Positions 12,073 through 22,440 of a stretch of 47,391 bases of DNA are shown piece after piece. The notes below the pieces were generated by a model. That model saw nothing but the letters and a program-made list of their open reading frames with translations, was not told the DNA's origin and did not search any database. The position numbers and the translations under genes are program-made. This DNA comes from Gnetum montanum. Taxonomy: Eukaryota; Streptophyta; Gnetopsida; Gnetales; Gnetaceae. How positions within the stretch are numbered: the stretch's first letter is position 1; each line of letters opens with the position of its first letter. Location of the stretch: positions 270,560-317,950 of the forward strand of contig MNCI01003051.1 in the NCBI GenBank assembly GCA_015680685.1, given 5' to 3'.

Positions 12073-12168
12073 ATGCATGGAACCCACCTAGAGCCTCATA
12101 AGCTTTTATGTAGACAAAATAGAATAAATGGAGTAGATCCATCATCTACTCTCCAAAGAACAAGATGA
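12073..12168 (+). repeat. 96-bp direct repeat, first copy
   Basis: It nearly matches 13562-13657, with a handful of differences (both contain AGATCCATCATCTACTCTCC and end in AACAAGATGA). The first copy stops at the N at 12169; the second leads into reverse transcriptase. The pair brackets the chimeric block and the second gag, as left by unequal recombination or by an assembly join. Confidence 0.85.
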
Positions 12169-12169
12169 N

Positions 12170-12422
12170 GTCGTACACACTAGTGTGATTCAGGTACAAC
12201 AGTACTCGAATAAAGATTCATATAATTTTTGACTCCTGCTACAGGTACTCAAAGAAATATTCTAACTTAGAAATGGAAAAACTACAAGAGCTTTGTTACA
12301 ACTATGACTCTCTTCCCCCATAAACATGGCGATATCCCGGCACAGTGCATGTCGCATCTCATCATACCCCCATGACTGAATGAAAAATCGTCCTCGAGTT
12401 CCTTACAATGATATCAGGTAGG
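12170..12422. other. Chimeric block between two N bases
   Basis: Single Ns at 12169 and 12423 bound this segment. Its first 161 bp (12170-12330) match 10503-10663 of the inverted solo LTR with one difference I can find, far closer than any other repeat pair in the window. The remainder ends with TTACAATGATATCAGG, which resembles an LTR end plus an initiator-Met primer site as in element F. Neither part belongs between protease and gag of element B. It may be an assembly artefact or a recent transfer. Confidence 0.7.
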
Positions 12423-12429
12423 NTAAATC

Positions 12430-13561
12430 AAGGGGCCATGGAAAGAACTATAGAAGCCATGGAAATTCGTCTAGCTTCTCATCTTCCTCTTCCTCTTCAA
12501 CATCTAGTTCTAACAAAGATGAATGTAGGTATCGAGACAGAGCTCCACTACTGGGACAAGACAAAGATAGAAATCGAACCCAAGGCCAAAATCAAAGACA
12601 TCATAATGAGCATAGACAAAATCATCATAATCAAACAAATAGAGATAAAAATTTTCATCACAACATGTTTGATGAGAATGAACCCTTATTGGCCACTAAG
12701 AGCTTGATGCAGATCACAGAGGCAATTAAGATACCTCACAAGCATTGTAAGGAAAGTTGCCTACCTAGGCTTGATATTAATAATATCCCTAAGTTCATGG
12801 GAGGTTGTGATTTTGATCCACAACATCATCTACGAGCCTTCCATGATGCCTGTGCCTTATACAACATTGAATGTGGATGGAAAAAGCTTAAGATCTTTCC
12901 TAGGACACTAATCAATGAAGCTGAAAGTTGGTATAGATCATTGGAACCAAGTTCCATGCACCAGTGGTCCACAATGTTGAAACTTTTGAACAAAAAATAC
13001 AAAACCTATGCGAGAGTGTCCAACCTAAGAAAAGAAATCCAGGAGTGGAAGTAAGAAAATCATGAACCCTTGGAAGTGGCCTTGGAAAGATACTATTTGC
13101 TACTACATAGATGCCCAAGCGATTGCTGATCTAAAGAAAGGCAACTTTTCCACATCATAGATGGACTTCGTAATGAAACAAGGGAGACCCTTGGGATGTA
13201 TGCTTTAGGTCAATTATATGAGCTATGAACCCATCATATCAAAGAGTTAATCAAGCATGTGGCAAAAGAAGAAGGAGAGCTATGTAGATGAGAGAATGTA
13301 GAGGAAAATAATTGGGACCCAACTCTACAAAAGAAAAGCATCCATATCTATGATAGGGAAAAAGAGGTAGCTCTCAATGAGGTGATTTTACAACGGACAT
13401 TGCCAATACAAAATTCAATCATTCAGATTAAAGAAAAGTTAGATAAGATGTCGGAATCAATGAATGAGAAAGGTAAAGCTTGAGAAGAAATCATAGAGGA
13501 GAGAGTAGCGCAAAATGAATCAAGTGATCACAACAAAAGAAGGAAAAAGAACCAAGAAATA
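12430..13561 (+). pseudogene. Second gag of an element B relative
   Basis: A second copy of the gag domain follows the protease. It starts with a Ser-rich stretch (NSSSFSSSSSSTSSSN, about 12464-12511) and a basic Asp/Arg/His/Asn segment. The capsid-like domain has an open frame at 12665-13051: NNIPKFMGGCDFDPQHHLRA, IFPRTLINEAESWYRSL, MHQWSTMLKLLNKKYKT. After a stop it goes on to HIIDGLRNETRETLGMYALG and a Lys/Glu-rich tail (HNKRRKKNQEI) that runs directly into the 96-bp repeat. Protease and linker are missing. It is better preserved than the first gag and clearly diverged from it. Confidence 0.86.
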
Positions 13562-13657
13562 GCATGGAACCCACCTATGAGCCTCATAAGCTTTTATTTA
13601 GAAAAAATATAATAAATGGAGTAGATCCATCATCTACTCTCCAAAGAACAAGATGAA
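13562..13657 (+). repeat. 96-bp direct repeat, second copy
   Basis: Partner of 12073-12168. It continues without interruption into the sequence leading to reverse transcriptase, so this is probably the native position. Confidence 0.8.
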
Positions 13658-13689
13658 ATAAATCAAGGAGAGTTGGAGATCCCTAAAAC

Positions 13690-14720
13690 ATTTAAGTAGG
13701 AGCTCCTTGAGCTAAAAGCTCTATGGGTTGGAATGGAATATGCCTTTCTATACAATGGTAATTTGGTCATTATCAATGCTACTCTTGCTTCCTTGTAAAA
13801 AAAGAAGCTATTGGAAGTTATGAACAAATGGCCAACAGCCTTTGCTTGGTCCTATCATGAGCTCATTGGAATAGATCCAAGGATATGCCAACATAGAATC
13901 TACACAAACTTCTTCATAAATTCAAAAAGGTAGCTACAAAGGAGATTGAATCCTAAGCTTAAACAAATCATTAACAAAGAAATTGAGCTACTCCTCAAGG
14001 TGGGGTTCATTTATCCCATTGCAGATAGTGAGTGGGTTAGTCCACTTGTCATAGTGCTAAAGAAAGGAGGCAAGTGCAAGGTTTGTGTTGATTTTAGGCT
14101 GTTGAACATGGCAACTTATAAGGATCACTTTCCATTTCCATTTTTTGACCAAGTGTTGAACACAATAGCAAGGCATTGCTACAACAACTTTTTGGATAGT
14201 TATACTAGCCATAACCAAATCTAGATAGCACCAAAGGATTAAGCCAAAACAACATTCACAAGTCCCTAGGAAACTTTCACATATAGGAAGATGCCCTTTG
14301 GCCTGTGTAATGCTCCTGCTACATTTCAACACTTGATCCTCAACATCCTTCAATAGCATATTGGTAGAAAGGTGGAGGCCTTCATGGATGACTTCTCCAC
14401 CTATGGGGCTACTTTTGAGCAAGTCTTGGACCATCTAGAGCAAGTGCTGAAATGATGTGTGAAGAAAAACCTTAGGCTCAACTAGTAGAAGAGCCAAGTA
14501 ATGGTCCAAGAAGACATTGTCTTGGGGCACCATATTTCTAGCAAAGGGATTGAGGTAGGCCTAAAAAAGATAAGGATCATCCAAGGAATCAAAAGATAGC
14601 CTAAAACTATTAAAGATGTGAGGTCATTCCTTGCGCACATTGGTTATCATAGACTCTTTATTAAGAACTTTTGAAAAATTACCAAATTGTTGGTGAAGCT
14701 CACAAAGAAGGATGCATTAT
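13690..14720 (+). pseudogene. Reverse transcriptase of element B
   Basis: RNA-dependent DNA polymerase of an Athila/Tat-type gypsy element. It opens with LKALWVGMEYAFL and KWPTAFAWSYHEL (pre-RT). Then come LNPKLKQIINKEIELLLKVG, VSPLVIVLKKGGK, VCVDFRLLNMATYKDHFPFP, MPFGLCNAPATFQHLI and the catalytic FMDDFSTYG (14381-14407), whose two aspartates are intact. The thumb and connection (DIVLGHHISSKGIEVGLKKI, DVRSFLAHIGYHRLFIKNF) follow. Several stops (for example near 13797, 13932 and 14224) destroy the frame. The block from about 13946 to 14221 is open. Confidence 0.93.
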
Positions 14721-15190
14721 TTTTCTAGACTTATGAATGCATGCATGCATTCTAGCAACTCAAGCAGAAACTTATAGAAACACGAATCCTATGAGCTCCA
14801 AATTGATCTAGAGCATTTCATATCATGACAAATACATTCAACTATGCATTAGGAGCCATGCTTACACAGTTGGATGATTAGAAATATCTATATTAGATTC
14901 ACTATGTAAGAATGCACATTGTGGGTGCACAACTGAATTACACCACTGTTGAAAAAGAAATCATGACAATGGTGTATGTTCTTGTGAAGTTCAAGAACTA
15001 TGTGTTTGGATATAATGTGTTTGTGCACATAGAACATAGTGCTATCATGTTCCTCATGAACAAACCAATAGTGAGCCCTCATGTTATACAATGACTAGTG
15101 AGTTTGCAAGAGTTCAATCTTATAGTTGTGGATAGAAAAGAAACCAAGAACGTGGTAGCTAACTACTTGTCTTAGTTATGATGTGACAAC
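14721..15190 (+). pseudogene. RNase H of element B
   Basis: RNase H removes the RNA strand of the cDNA hybrid. Seen: FHIMTNTFNYALGAMLTQ (canonical DASxYAxGAxL, the first Asp now Asn), LNYTTVEKEIMTMVYVLVKF (with the catalytic-type Glu) and FVHIEHSAIMFLMNK (canonical TDHxAL, the Asp now Glu). It ends at DRKETKNVVANYLS, matching the conserved 'NxxADxLS' end with Asp replaced by Asn. Stops are frequent. No second RNase H follows, which favours Athila over Tat for element B. Confidence 0.85.
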
Positions 15191-15459
15191 AAGAAGGAGG
15201 AGAGCCCAGTCTTAGACTAATTTCCTGATGAACTCCTTTTTACTAGTGCTATGAATTAACAAGACCTTAAAGAGATCAAGTAGTATGAGCCCATCTTGTC
15301 CTATCTTCTCACTCAAGAGATGCCACAAGGGTGGAACCACAAGAGGAAACAATAGTTTCTTCACCAAGCTAAACACTTCATGGAGATCAATGACACCCTT
15401 CACAAGGTTTGTGTGGATGGCCTAGTTCAATGGTGCATTCTTGATGTTGATCAACTACA

Positions 15460-16530
15460 AATCCTCTAAGATGCACATGAGGATCCTTGTGGGGGCCACT
15501 GTGTTGGAAGGTGAATGATCATTAAGATCCTCATGGTAGGATATTATTAGCCAACACTTTTTAGGAATGCCCATCAATTTTTCTACTCCTGTGATCACTA
15601 TCAACATGATGGGGGGATGACAACTTGTATGGAAGGGCCCCAAAAGTGGATCCAACCACTAGAGCCTTTCAACCTCTAGGGAATTGACTTTATGGGGCTC
15701 ATCAAGCCCATGTCCATTGGGAAGGCCTACATAATTATAGTTTTTGACCATTGCACAAAATGCGTAAAAGCTATAGCCATCACCAACTATACATCATCTA
15801 CGGTAGGTTAGTTTGTACAATAATATGTTGTAAACAAGTTTGGCATGTTGCGTGCACTTATTTCTAATAATGGTACCCATTTCAAAAGTGCTACTTTTTA
15901 GAAACTTATGTAGTGCCTGATGGTGAAGCATAAATTAACAACTCCATATCATCTCCAAACCAACAATCAAGCTAAAGTCACAAATAGGGAGATAAACAAA
16001 ATACTAACAAGAATAGTTAGTAAGTATAGGAGGGATTCAGGCTTTAAACTAAATGATGCCTTTTGGGCTTATCATTCAACTTGGAAACTTCCTATAGGAT
16101 ACTCTCCCTATAAGCTTGTGTATAGTAAGCTCCCAACACTTGCTATCTAAGCAAAACTCTGTGCACTCTCAACTACATGTGACTTAGACTTGGACCTAAG
16201 CCTAGCATTGAAAGAATGATTGATGAACCTCAATGTACTAGATAAGAACTAATTAACAACCCTATCATCCAATGAAGTACACAATGCATACAACAAATAA
16301 CAACATGACCTAACGATTAGAAAAGTCAAATTTCAACTAGGAGATAAGGTTCTCTATTGGAATCCCTTGCACATACCCCAACAAACTAAGTTCTAAACAT
16401 TATGGAAGGGTCCTTATATCATCTACGAAACCTTTTCATTTGGGGCTATGTTAATCTACCCACTTGATAGCCTAAATAAAAAATTGTTAGTCAACACTCA
16501 AAAACTTAAGCCTTTCCATGAACACTGAGT
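15460..16530 (+). pseudogene. Integrase of element B
   Basis: DDE integrase with its N-terminal zinc region (DAHEDPCGGHCVGR, VGYY, PTLFRNAHQFFYSCDHYQHD), core and C-terminus. The first catalytic Asp is present in GIDFMGLIKP (about 15686). The second is Asn in ALISNNGTHFKS (15866-15868), and the Glu is Lys in NNQAKVTNREI (15974-15976). Both are single G-to-A changes, so the enzyme would be dead even with the stops ignored. The C-terminal part FQLGDKVLYWNP, KGPYIIYETFSFGAMLIY, NTQKLKPFHEH fits the Athila/Tat style, without a chromodomain. The open stretch 15920-16147 covers the Glu region. Confidence 0.93.
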
Positions 16531-16850
16531 AACTAGTGGACATAATACCTCAACAAATGGACAAGAATGCTCAATCTTTTAGATCTCTCCCTTACAACTC
16601 AGTCGCGGGAGAGATGGTCATCCATGTTGAAATCTTATAAAATGGTTCCTTAATTTTTAACTTTTTTGTTTTACACCGTCTTTAGTATGTTTTCCTTTTT
16701 CTTGGATATTTTACAATTCTTTCTATATTTTACTTTACTTTGTCTTATTTGAATATTTCTTATACCCTTTATTTTTCTTTATTACCATCAGGACTTGATG
16801 CATGCTACAACTACTATCAATGGTGGTTTGAGCTATAATAATTAAGTGAT
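16531..16850. other. Post-pol sequence of element B
   Basis: About 320 bp of T-rich sequence after the integrase stop, possibly the 3' untranslated region of element B before element E inserted. I see no gene. Confidence 0.4.
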
Positions 16851-18076
16851 TGTAATTGGCTAGATTTCATTTTGGAATTTTGATAGTTACTAATGGGGCA
16901 TTGTTTCTTTTCATGTGAACAAGCAATGAGTCCATGTCATCCATCGCTCCACTCAACTCTATGGTGCATCCTTATTTTGAAAAAATGAGGTCCCTTATTA
17001 ATAACAACCTCTAATGAACTTATGACCTATATATTTTCCAAACTTTGGATGGATTAAGTGGACTAACAAGGGTGTGACTTCAAAGGAATTTGTTACTTGG
17101 GGTACCTACCTATCATCTAAGTTACATGAGTGTCTCCATGGATTTTTTTAACAATTTTGTTATTGACCAATAATATGAAGCAAAGTCTTTACATATTATG
17201 GTTTCCATTAAAAAAAGGACAATAAGTATGGGAATTTAAAGCACACTGCTTAGACACAATAATGGGCTACAAGCACTAGTTATGGGGTTGGAAAGACATG
17301 TTACCCATGCTTGAAGGCAACCCTCTAAGGCCCTCTTCAATTCCTACTTCTCTTTTCTTCTTCCTTAGGAATGGTGAGTGGTTTGTGCAGATATTCATGT
17401 TCCTTGGAGGGTGGAATGATCTCAAGTGTCAATGTGAAGTCAGTAGAAGTGAATGGTCTTAATTTGGACTAAGCATGAAAGTTCTTAGGTTTTAATTAAT
17501 CATACTTTTCATAAGAGACTTTATGTAACCATCATGGAGAACTCCATTTCATGTTCTTTCTCACCACTACTTTCTTCCATTAACCATCTCACTACCTCTT
17601 TTCATGATTATTTTAATGGATCCATTGGTGAATGGTTGAAATTCCTTAATGACTTTCTTGGTGATTTGATCTTTAATAATCCATAACCATTAGTTATCCT
17701 TGGGGCCCACACACTCCTTGGTTTGAGAGCATGCAAGGGCATTATGGGCATGAACCTACTATGGGGAGGACCCACTTACATAATGCTTAGTTGGAATGGT
17801 TAAATTGTGTATCCCTTATCCATCTTGCTCTCAAATCTTACACATTCCACATTGATTTCATCCAGTTTTACACTCCTTAATCCATACTCTCTAAATCAAA
17901 TCTCCTTTTTTGTGCATCTTCTAAGTCTTCTTCAAGCATTTCCTAGTATTCTAGGCTTTTCTGGCTTCCTCTAGGCTCTAATTTTATTGAAAAACTCCTT
18001 ATTTTTCCTTAGTTTTTTTATGTGGAAAAATTTTATCTTGCAATTGCGTTGATGCATCCCTATCGACACGGTGTGA

Positions 18077-18102
18077 TGCATCAACGCATCCCCATTGATG
18101 CA
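18077..18102 (+). promoter_or_regulatory. Hairpin-like element shared with LTR B
   Basis: The 26 bp here are identical to 7003-7028 of LTR B copy 1. The arms TGCATCAA and TTGATGCA are complementary around a 10-bp loop. In both places a TATA box follows within about 10-40 bp. It may be a U3 control element or a remnant of shared ancestry. Confidence 0.55.
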
Positions 18103-18113
18103 GTGCAAAAGCC

Positions 18114-18121
18114 TATAAATA
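18114..18121 (+). promoter_or_regulatory. TATA box of LTR E
   Basis: TATAAATA 11 bp after the hairpin element, with no competing TATA nearby. Likely core promoter of element E. Confidence 0.5.
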
Positions 18122-18337
18122 ACGACTAAAACACTGCGAAATTTTGCATGTTATAACTAATTTTCATCATGCAGCCTTCACCCCATGAAACTTGGGGCAA
18201 AACTTCATTGTAAATATGAAGATTGTAATGCATAGAAGGTAATCTCACATATTTCATAATTTTGGGGCTAACAAATGTCTCATAAGTGGTCAAAGACTCA
18301 TTTCCCAAGTGAAAAAGGTCACCTAGAGTCTATATTT

Positions 18338-18358
18338 GGGCTTGGGAGGGGGAGGGGG
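18338..18358 (+). other. Potential G-quadruplex
   Basis: Four G runs: GGG-CTT-GGG-A-GGGGG-A-GGGGG. The loops of 3, 1 and 1 bases satisfy the standard quadruplex pattern. It lies downstream of the TATA box, so it would be in the transcribed part of the LTR. Confidence 0.6.
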
Positions 18359-18429
18359 TAAAACATTCCTTTTGGAATGCCAAAAATGACAATTTAATGG
18401 GTTCTATGAGGGTTATATACTTTTCTACA

Positions 18430-18640
18430 TTGGAACACCTGCAAGGGGTAAATCTCATCTACCCCCAACATGGAAGGATGGGGGCTTACCCCTTAGCATG
18501 GAAACTTCACCCCCTTTGCATGAAGATTGCATGCATAGCATGGAAACCTTCCTCCCTCAGCATGGAAGTTCCACCCCCTCCCCCCTAGCATGGAGGCTTC
18601 ACCCCCAGTGTGGAAGCTACATACCCCTAGTGTGGAAGCA
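18430..18640 (+). repeat. Degenerate short tandem repeats (GCATGGAAG type)
   Basis: About eight units of 18-28 bp, each with a core (A/T)GCATGGAAG or AGTGTGGAAG followed by a C-rich stretch (CTTCACCCCC or similar). The same cores recur about every 184 bp in the large array at 41146-44330, that is, elsewhere in the same element. Confidence 0.7.
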
Positions 18641-19614
18641 ACATGAGTAAGATTTCTATACTCTATTAGCATTAAGGTTGACCAAATCATTTTGGCAAGG
18701 GTGGCAGAATGCTTAGCATGGAAGATCTACATCCAGCGTAAAAGATGTTCCCCAATTACTATTTATAGTAAATAGAATGGCCATGAGGGAATGTCACTTA
18801 CTCTACATAGTAATCCCCTAAATTTGGGCACCCATCTCACTTGTATGAGGTAGAAATTTGCAGCAATTTGTAGCTAATCTATCAACCAATTTGTAGCAAA
18901 CATTATGGCCTAAAACCTATAAAACCAAAATCCCAACACCCCTTTTAAGTTTCATACTTTAGCATTTTCAAGCGCATAGCAATTTTGACCCCCAAGAGCT
19001 CTTGCAACCTTGTAGAAATGCAGCCTCTTAGAGCCTCCTAGTGTGGAACCCTTACAACCTTTGTTACCCCCCTTGGACTTGTGGATTTTTGGTGTCAATG
19101 CTAAATTTCTTAGATTCCCAATCCCTAGTGTGGAGTAATCTGGCAGCCAAATTTTCCAATTTTCTCACCCCCTAGCAATGACCCAAGTTCCAAATCTGAA
19201 GTTGTAGAAGAGGAGGTTCAAAAGCATCACGAGTGGCTGAGCATTTGGATTGTGGAGCAAATTACATTTACTTCAATAGGCTCTAAACTCATGCCCCAGT
19301 GAACCCCATTTGCTCTTTAAGTGACATCTCTTGTACATATTTCTAGAACTCATGCTTTATTGGTTTTTAATAAAGTTTTCAAGTTTCATTTTGTGTGCAA
19401 TCTATATTTGCTTTTTATTTCTAGATCTGTAATTTTTTGTACTTTATTTTCTCAATCCCTCATCTTGCATTCCATAAGTCCTTGGGTGATCTATTGGACT
19501 ATTGAAGGCACCTCGAACTCCATTTTTTAAAGGCCCTTGGGATTGAAGCTTGAGGCTACTACATTAGATCTTTTGATTTTCCAATGATCGAATTTTTCGA
19601 TTACAATAGTTTTT

Positions 19615-19633
19615 TGGTGCTACAAGGAGGGCC
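19615..19633 (+). other. Primer-binding site of element E
   Basis: TGGTGCTACAAGGAGGGCC. From memory, several plant Tat elements (Grande/RIRE2 type) carry TGGCGCTAGAAGGAGGG here, two changes away. It sits between the LTR end and a gag leader, as expected. Confidence 0.6.
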
Positions 19634-19743
19634 TTCACCTAATTTCTATGATCAGATCTATCTCACCCATTGCCAACATCATCATTTAAAAGATTTTTTC
19701 TGATTTTTACAACCAAAACTTTAACAAACTAATGTTGCCCCTT

Positions 19744-19772
19744 CCCCCCCCCCCCCCCCCCCCCCCCCCCCC
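19744..19772 (+). repeat. Poly-C tract of 29
   Basis: An uninterrupted run of 29 cytosines in the leader before gag of element E. The length is probably uncertain in the assembly. Confidence 0.9.
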
Positions 19773-20439
19773 ACCCTGTATGATAGATACTACAGAGTAG
19801 AAGTTGTAAGTGGTTGGTTGTTGACTTTTCACAACATTTGCTATGAATTTTCAGCCTAAAGCCAATGTTGATACCTTTCCCCTCTTTTTCTTTTTTGCTG
19901 CCAATTTTTTCTAGTTTTCAAAGTTGATGGTGCAACCTTTTTGGAAATCATCAAAATTCTAGAAGCTAGCTTCCCCCCATCTTTTCTAGCTAATAAAATT
20001 GACAACTTGCCAAAACCAAGTTCTAGTGGAAAAACACCAACTTTCCACTTTGGTTTATAGCCTTCTCCCCCTCATCACCATTGGATTAGAAAGGTGTGAG
20101 ATTCCCTCCATATTACTCCCTTCATTTCCCCTACCATACCTAGTGTAGAGGTAGTTAGGAGGCCAACGTGGATGAGGCTTGTTATCAATGTTTCCAACAT
20201 TCTATTTTTGGTAAAGGGGTATACCCTCCTTACCTCTGACTTACTAATTACAATAAGTGCTCCATTTTCAACTATTTTTTACTTCCTTTGACCATTTTTA
20301 AATTCTACTTGTTGGGATTTACTTCTAATTTTTCCTTTTATAGCCTGTTTTAAGCCATTTTCAGTAAGATAAGCATGTCTTTTTCAGCAATCCACCAAGT
20401 TGCCTTTTACCTTCACTTGCAAAGGTCCTAGTGAAAAAG

Positions 20440-22440
20440 CCATGAGGGTTTATGATCCCAAAGATCTTGCCATCATTGAGTGTAGGTAGTCTTTGAGGGT
20501 TAGGGGGAAAATTCTTGACTTTGCAGCCATAAATAAAGAGCATTATAACTACATTTGTGCGAAAATGTAGGCTGGCATGCTAATTCCATGTTTGGAAGCA
20601 AAAGCCAAAAGGGAGTTCAAACTCATCCATCACAATGGCAAAGAGTACATCCCTTCCCCATATGACCAAATACCTCTTGATGATATTTATGCAAGCATCC
20701 TAACTCAATTGATTGAAATGGAGAAAGAGGATGATAAACACAACTCAAACGAACAACAAGAAGAGGAGGATGAATTTAGGGTGAAATCTGAGCTTGAAAA
20801 AATCCTAGAAGGATTATTCCAAAAAATATCCCCAAGGTCATAGTGTCTTCCCCCAATGCCTTTGTTTTCTTCATGGGCATGGTGCCACCATCCTCCACTC
20901 CCTCCTACCCTACTATGACTAACCCCATGCCAATCATAGCCATGCATCAAACTCAATCAATACCACAACCAACAACCTACAACCCATTGATATTGTTTGT
21001 CGCATAGCCTTAATTTGTGCAACCATTAGCAGTGGTTCTCACCACCCCAAACACATTAGTTGTTCATGTGGGGCTGACCATGGGACCCCAAGCAACTCAG
21101 GGATCACACACCCCCTTTATCCCATTTGTGCCTCAAGTACTGGCACAAACATCCTTTTCTTTGTTTGATCCCCAAGCTATGACCATCACATAATCACTCC
21201 CTTCTATCTTGCAATCCATAGCAAGGCCACAAGCCTCACAATAAATGCCATAACCATATGTGCAAACCTTGCAACCAATAGGATCACCACAGGGCTTGGA
21301 TCAAGTCTTTCAAATGATGCAAGACTTGATGGAGAAGTTAAAGAGGCTCAAAGCCTCTACTTTCCAAACTATTAAGATTATGCATAGTGACTAGGATGAT
21401 TCCATTAGTCTTGTGGTCCCACCCTTAACACTTTCTCCTCATGTCCCTATTCCCTAGTTTAGCAAATACAATGGAGAAGGTGACCCCAATGCTCACCTTA
21501 TAACCTTCAAATCTAAGTGCTTGCAATTGCAGCCATGTCCTTATACTATCATGAGGATTTTTCATATGGCCTTGACTGGGGAAGTGCTTGATTAGTACCA
21601 CACATTACCTAGAGGATCCATATCCTCTATTGAGGACTTGATAGCCCAGTTTGTCAACCACTTCAACTATAACTTGAAGCCCAACACTGTACTTGACCAA
21701 CTCGTGAAGGTCAAGTAGGGATCCCTAGAACCCACGTAGAAGTTCATCCAATGGTGGAATGAACTACTAAACAAAATACCAGAGCCCATAGCTAAAACTC
21801 ACCTTTTGGCTATATTTAAAAGGATAATTAATGACTTTATCAAGTTCAAACTTTATTACCTTAACCCGTGGTCCCTTAGCCAAACATTCTCTCAAATCAA
21901 GAACATAGAGGATGCTGTGGAGGCCAATCATGACCCAACCTACATAACATACAAAAATCAACATACGTGGAGGGACAAGGAGAAGAACAAGAAAAACAAC
22001 ATGGTCGTAGCAACAGTAGCTAAAGAGGTAAAGACAACAAACTAGGGGCCCACCCAAGGCCTTCACTAATGACCACAAAAACCAACCATCAACCTCTGGG
22101 GCCACCGCATTGACTACAAGTAGGTCAAGTTTTGAGTAGAAGGATTGTAGTAAGTATACTCTCTTACCTTTGAAGCTCTCTGAGTTACTAGATCAACTAT
22201 TGAAGAGTGGGCGCATGCAATATAACCAAGCATGAGTGGCTATGCGAAATAGCCAAGGACCTCACTTGAGCAACCAAGGATGACCTTCAACTACCTAGGT
22301 ACTTTAAAGTATACTGCTTTTGCAACTATCACCAACTACTTGGTCATTACACAAACTTCTACCTCATGCTAAAGGATGACTTGCAAAAGATGATAGATAG
22401 GAGAGAGCTGGTCTTAGATGCTTCCAACCTGGTCTAACTA
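20440..22440 (+). pseudogene. Gag polyprotein of element E
   Basis: Three parts are seen. The N-terminal region, open at 20577-20840, reads EFKLIHHNGKEYIPSPYDQI and ends in a Glu-rich acidic stretch. A Pro/Gln/Thr-rich linker (20880-21330) carries a short helix-like LDQVFQMMQDLMEKLKRLKA. The Retrotrans_gag domain (about 21459-21910) reads FSKYNGEGDPNAHLITFKSK, FHMALTGEVL, HTLPRGSISSIEDLIAQFVN, FIQWWNELLNKIPEPIAKTH. Downstream, YCFCNYHQLLGHYTNFYLML (about 22311-22370) looks like a decayed CCHC knuckle. The 'GDPxxHL' start and this knuckle context are typical of Tat-lineage gag. Many stops. LTR E lies upstream and LTR A copy 3 breaks the element downstream. Confidence 0.87.

Larger units (their letters stand above)
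16851..19605 (+). repeat. Probable 5' LTR of the Tat-lineage element E
   Basis: The 3' end is fixed by the primer-binding site at 19615: CGATTACA ends 9 bp before it. The matching inverted start TGTAATTGG lies at 16851, giving perfect 6-bp ends (TGTAAT...ATTACA) and a length of about 2.75 kb, long but normal for Tat/Ogre-type LTRs. A TATA box lies at 18114. Downstream, at 18430-18640, short GCATGGAAG repeats follow. No second copy is in the window, so the 5' end is an inference. Confidence 0.45.

Noticed and set aside
14057-14434. Minus-strand open frame of 125 codons
   Set aside because: Exactly opposite the reverse transcriptase core of element B; no independent motif.
21767-22105. Minus-strand open frame of 112 codons
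   Set aside because: It lies opposite the clearly coding gag of element E and reads as hydrophobic shadow sequence.
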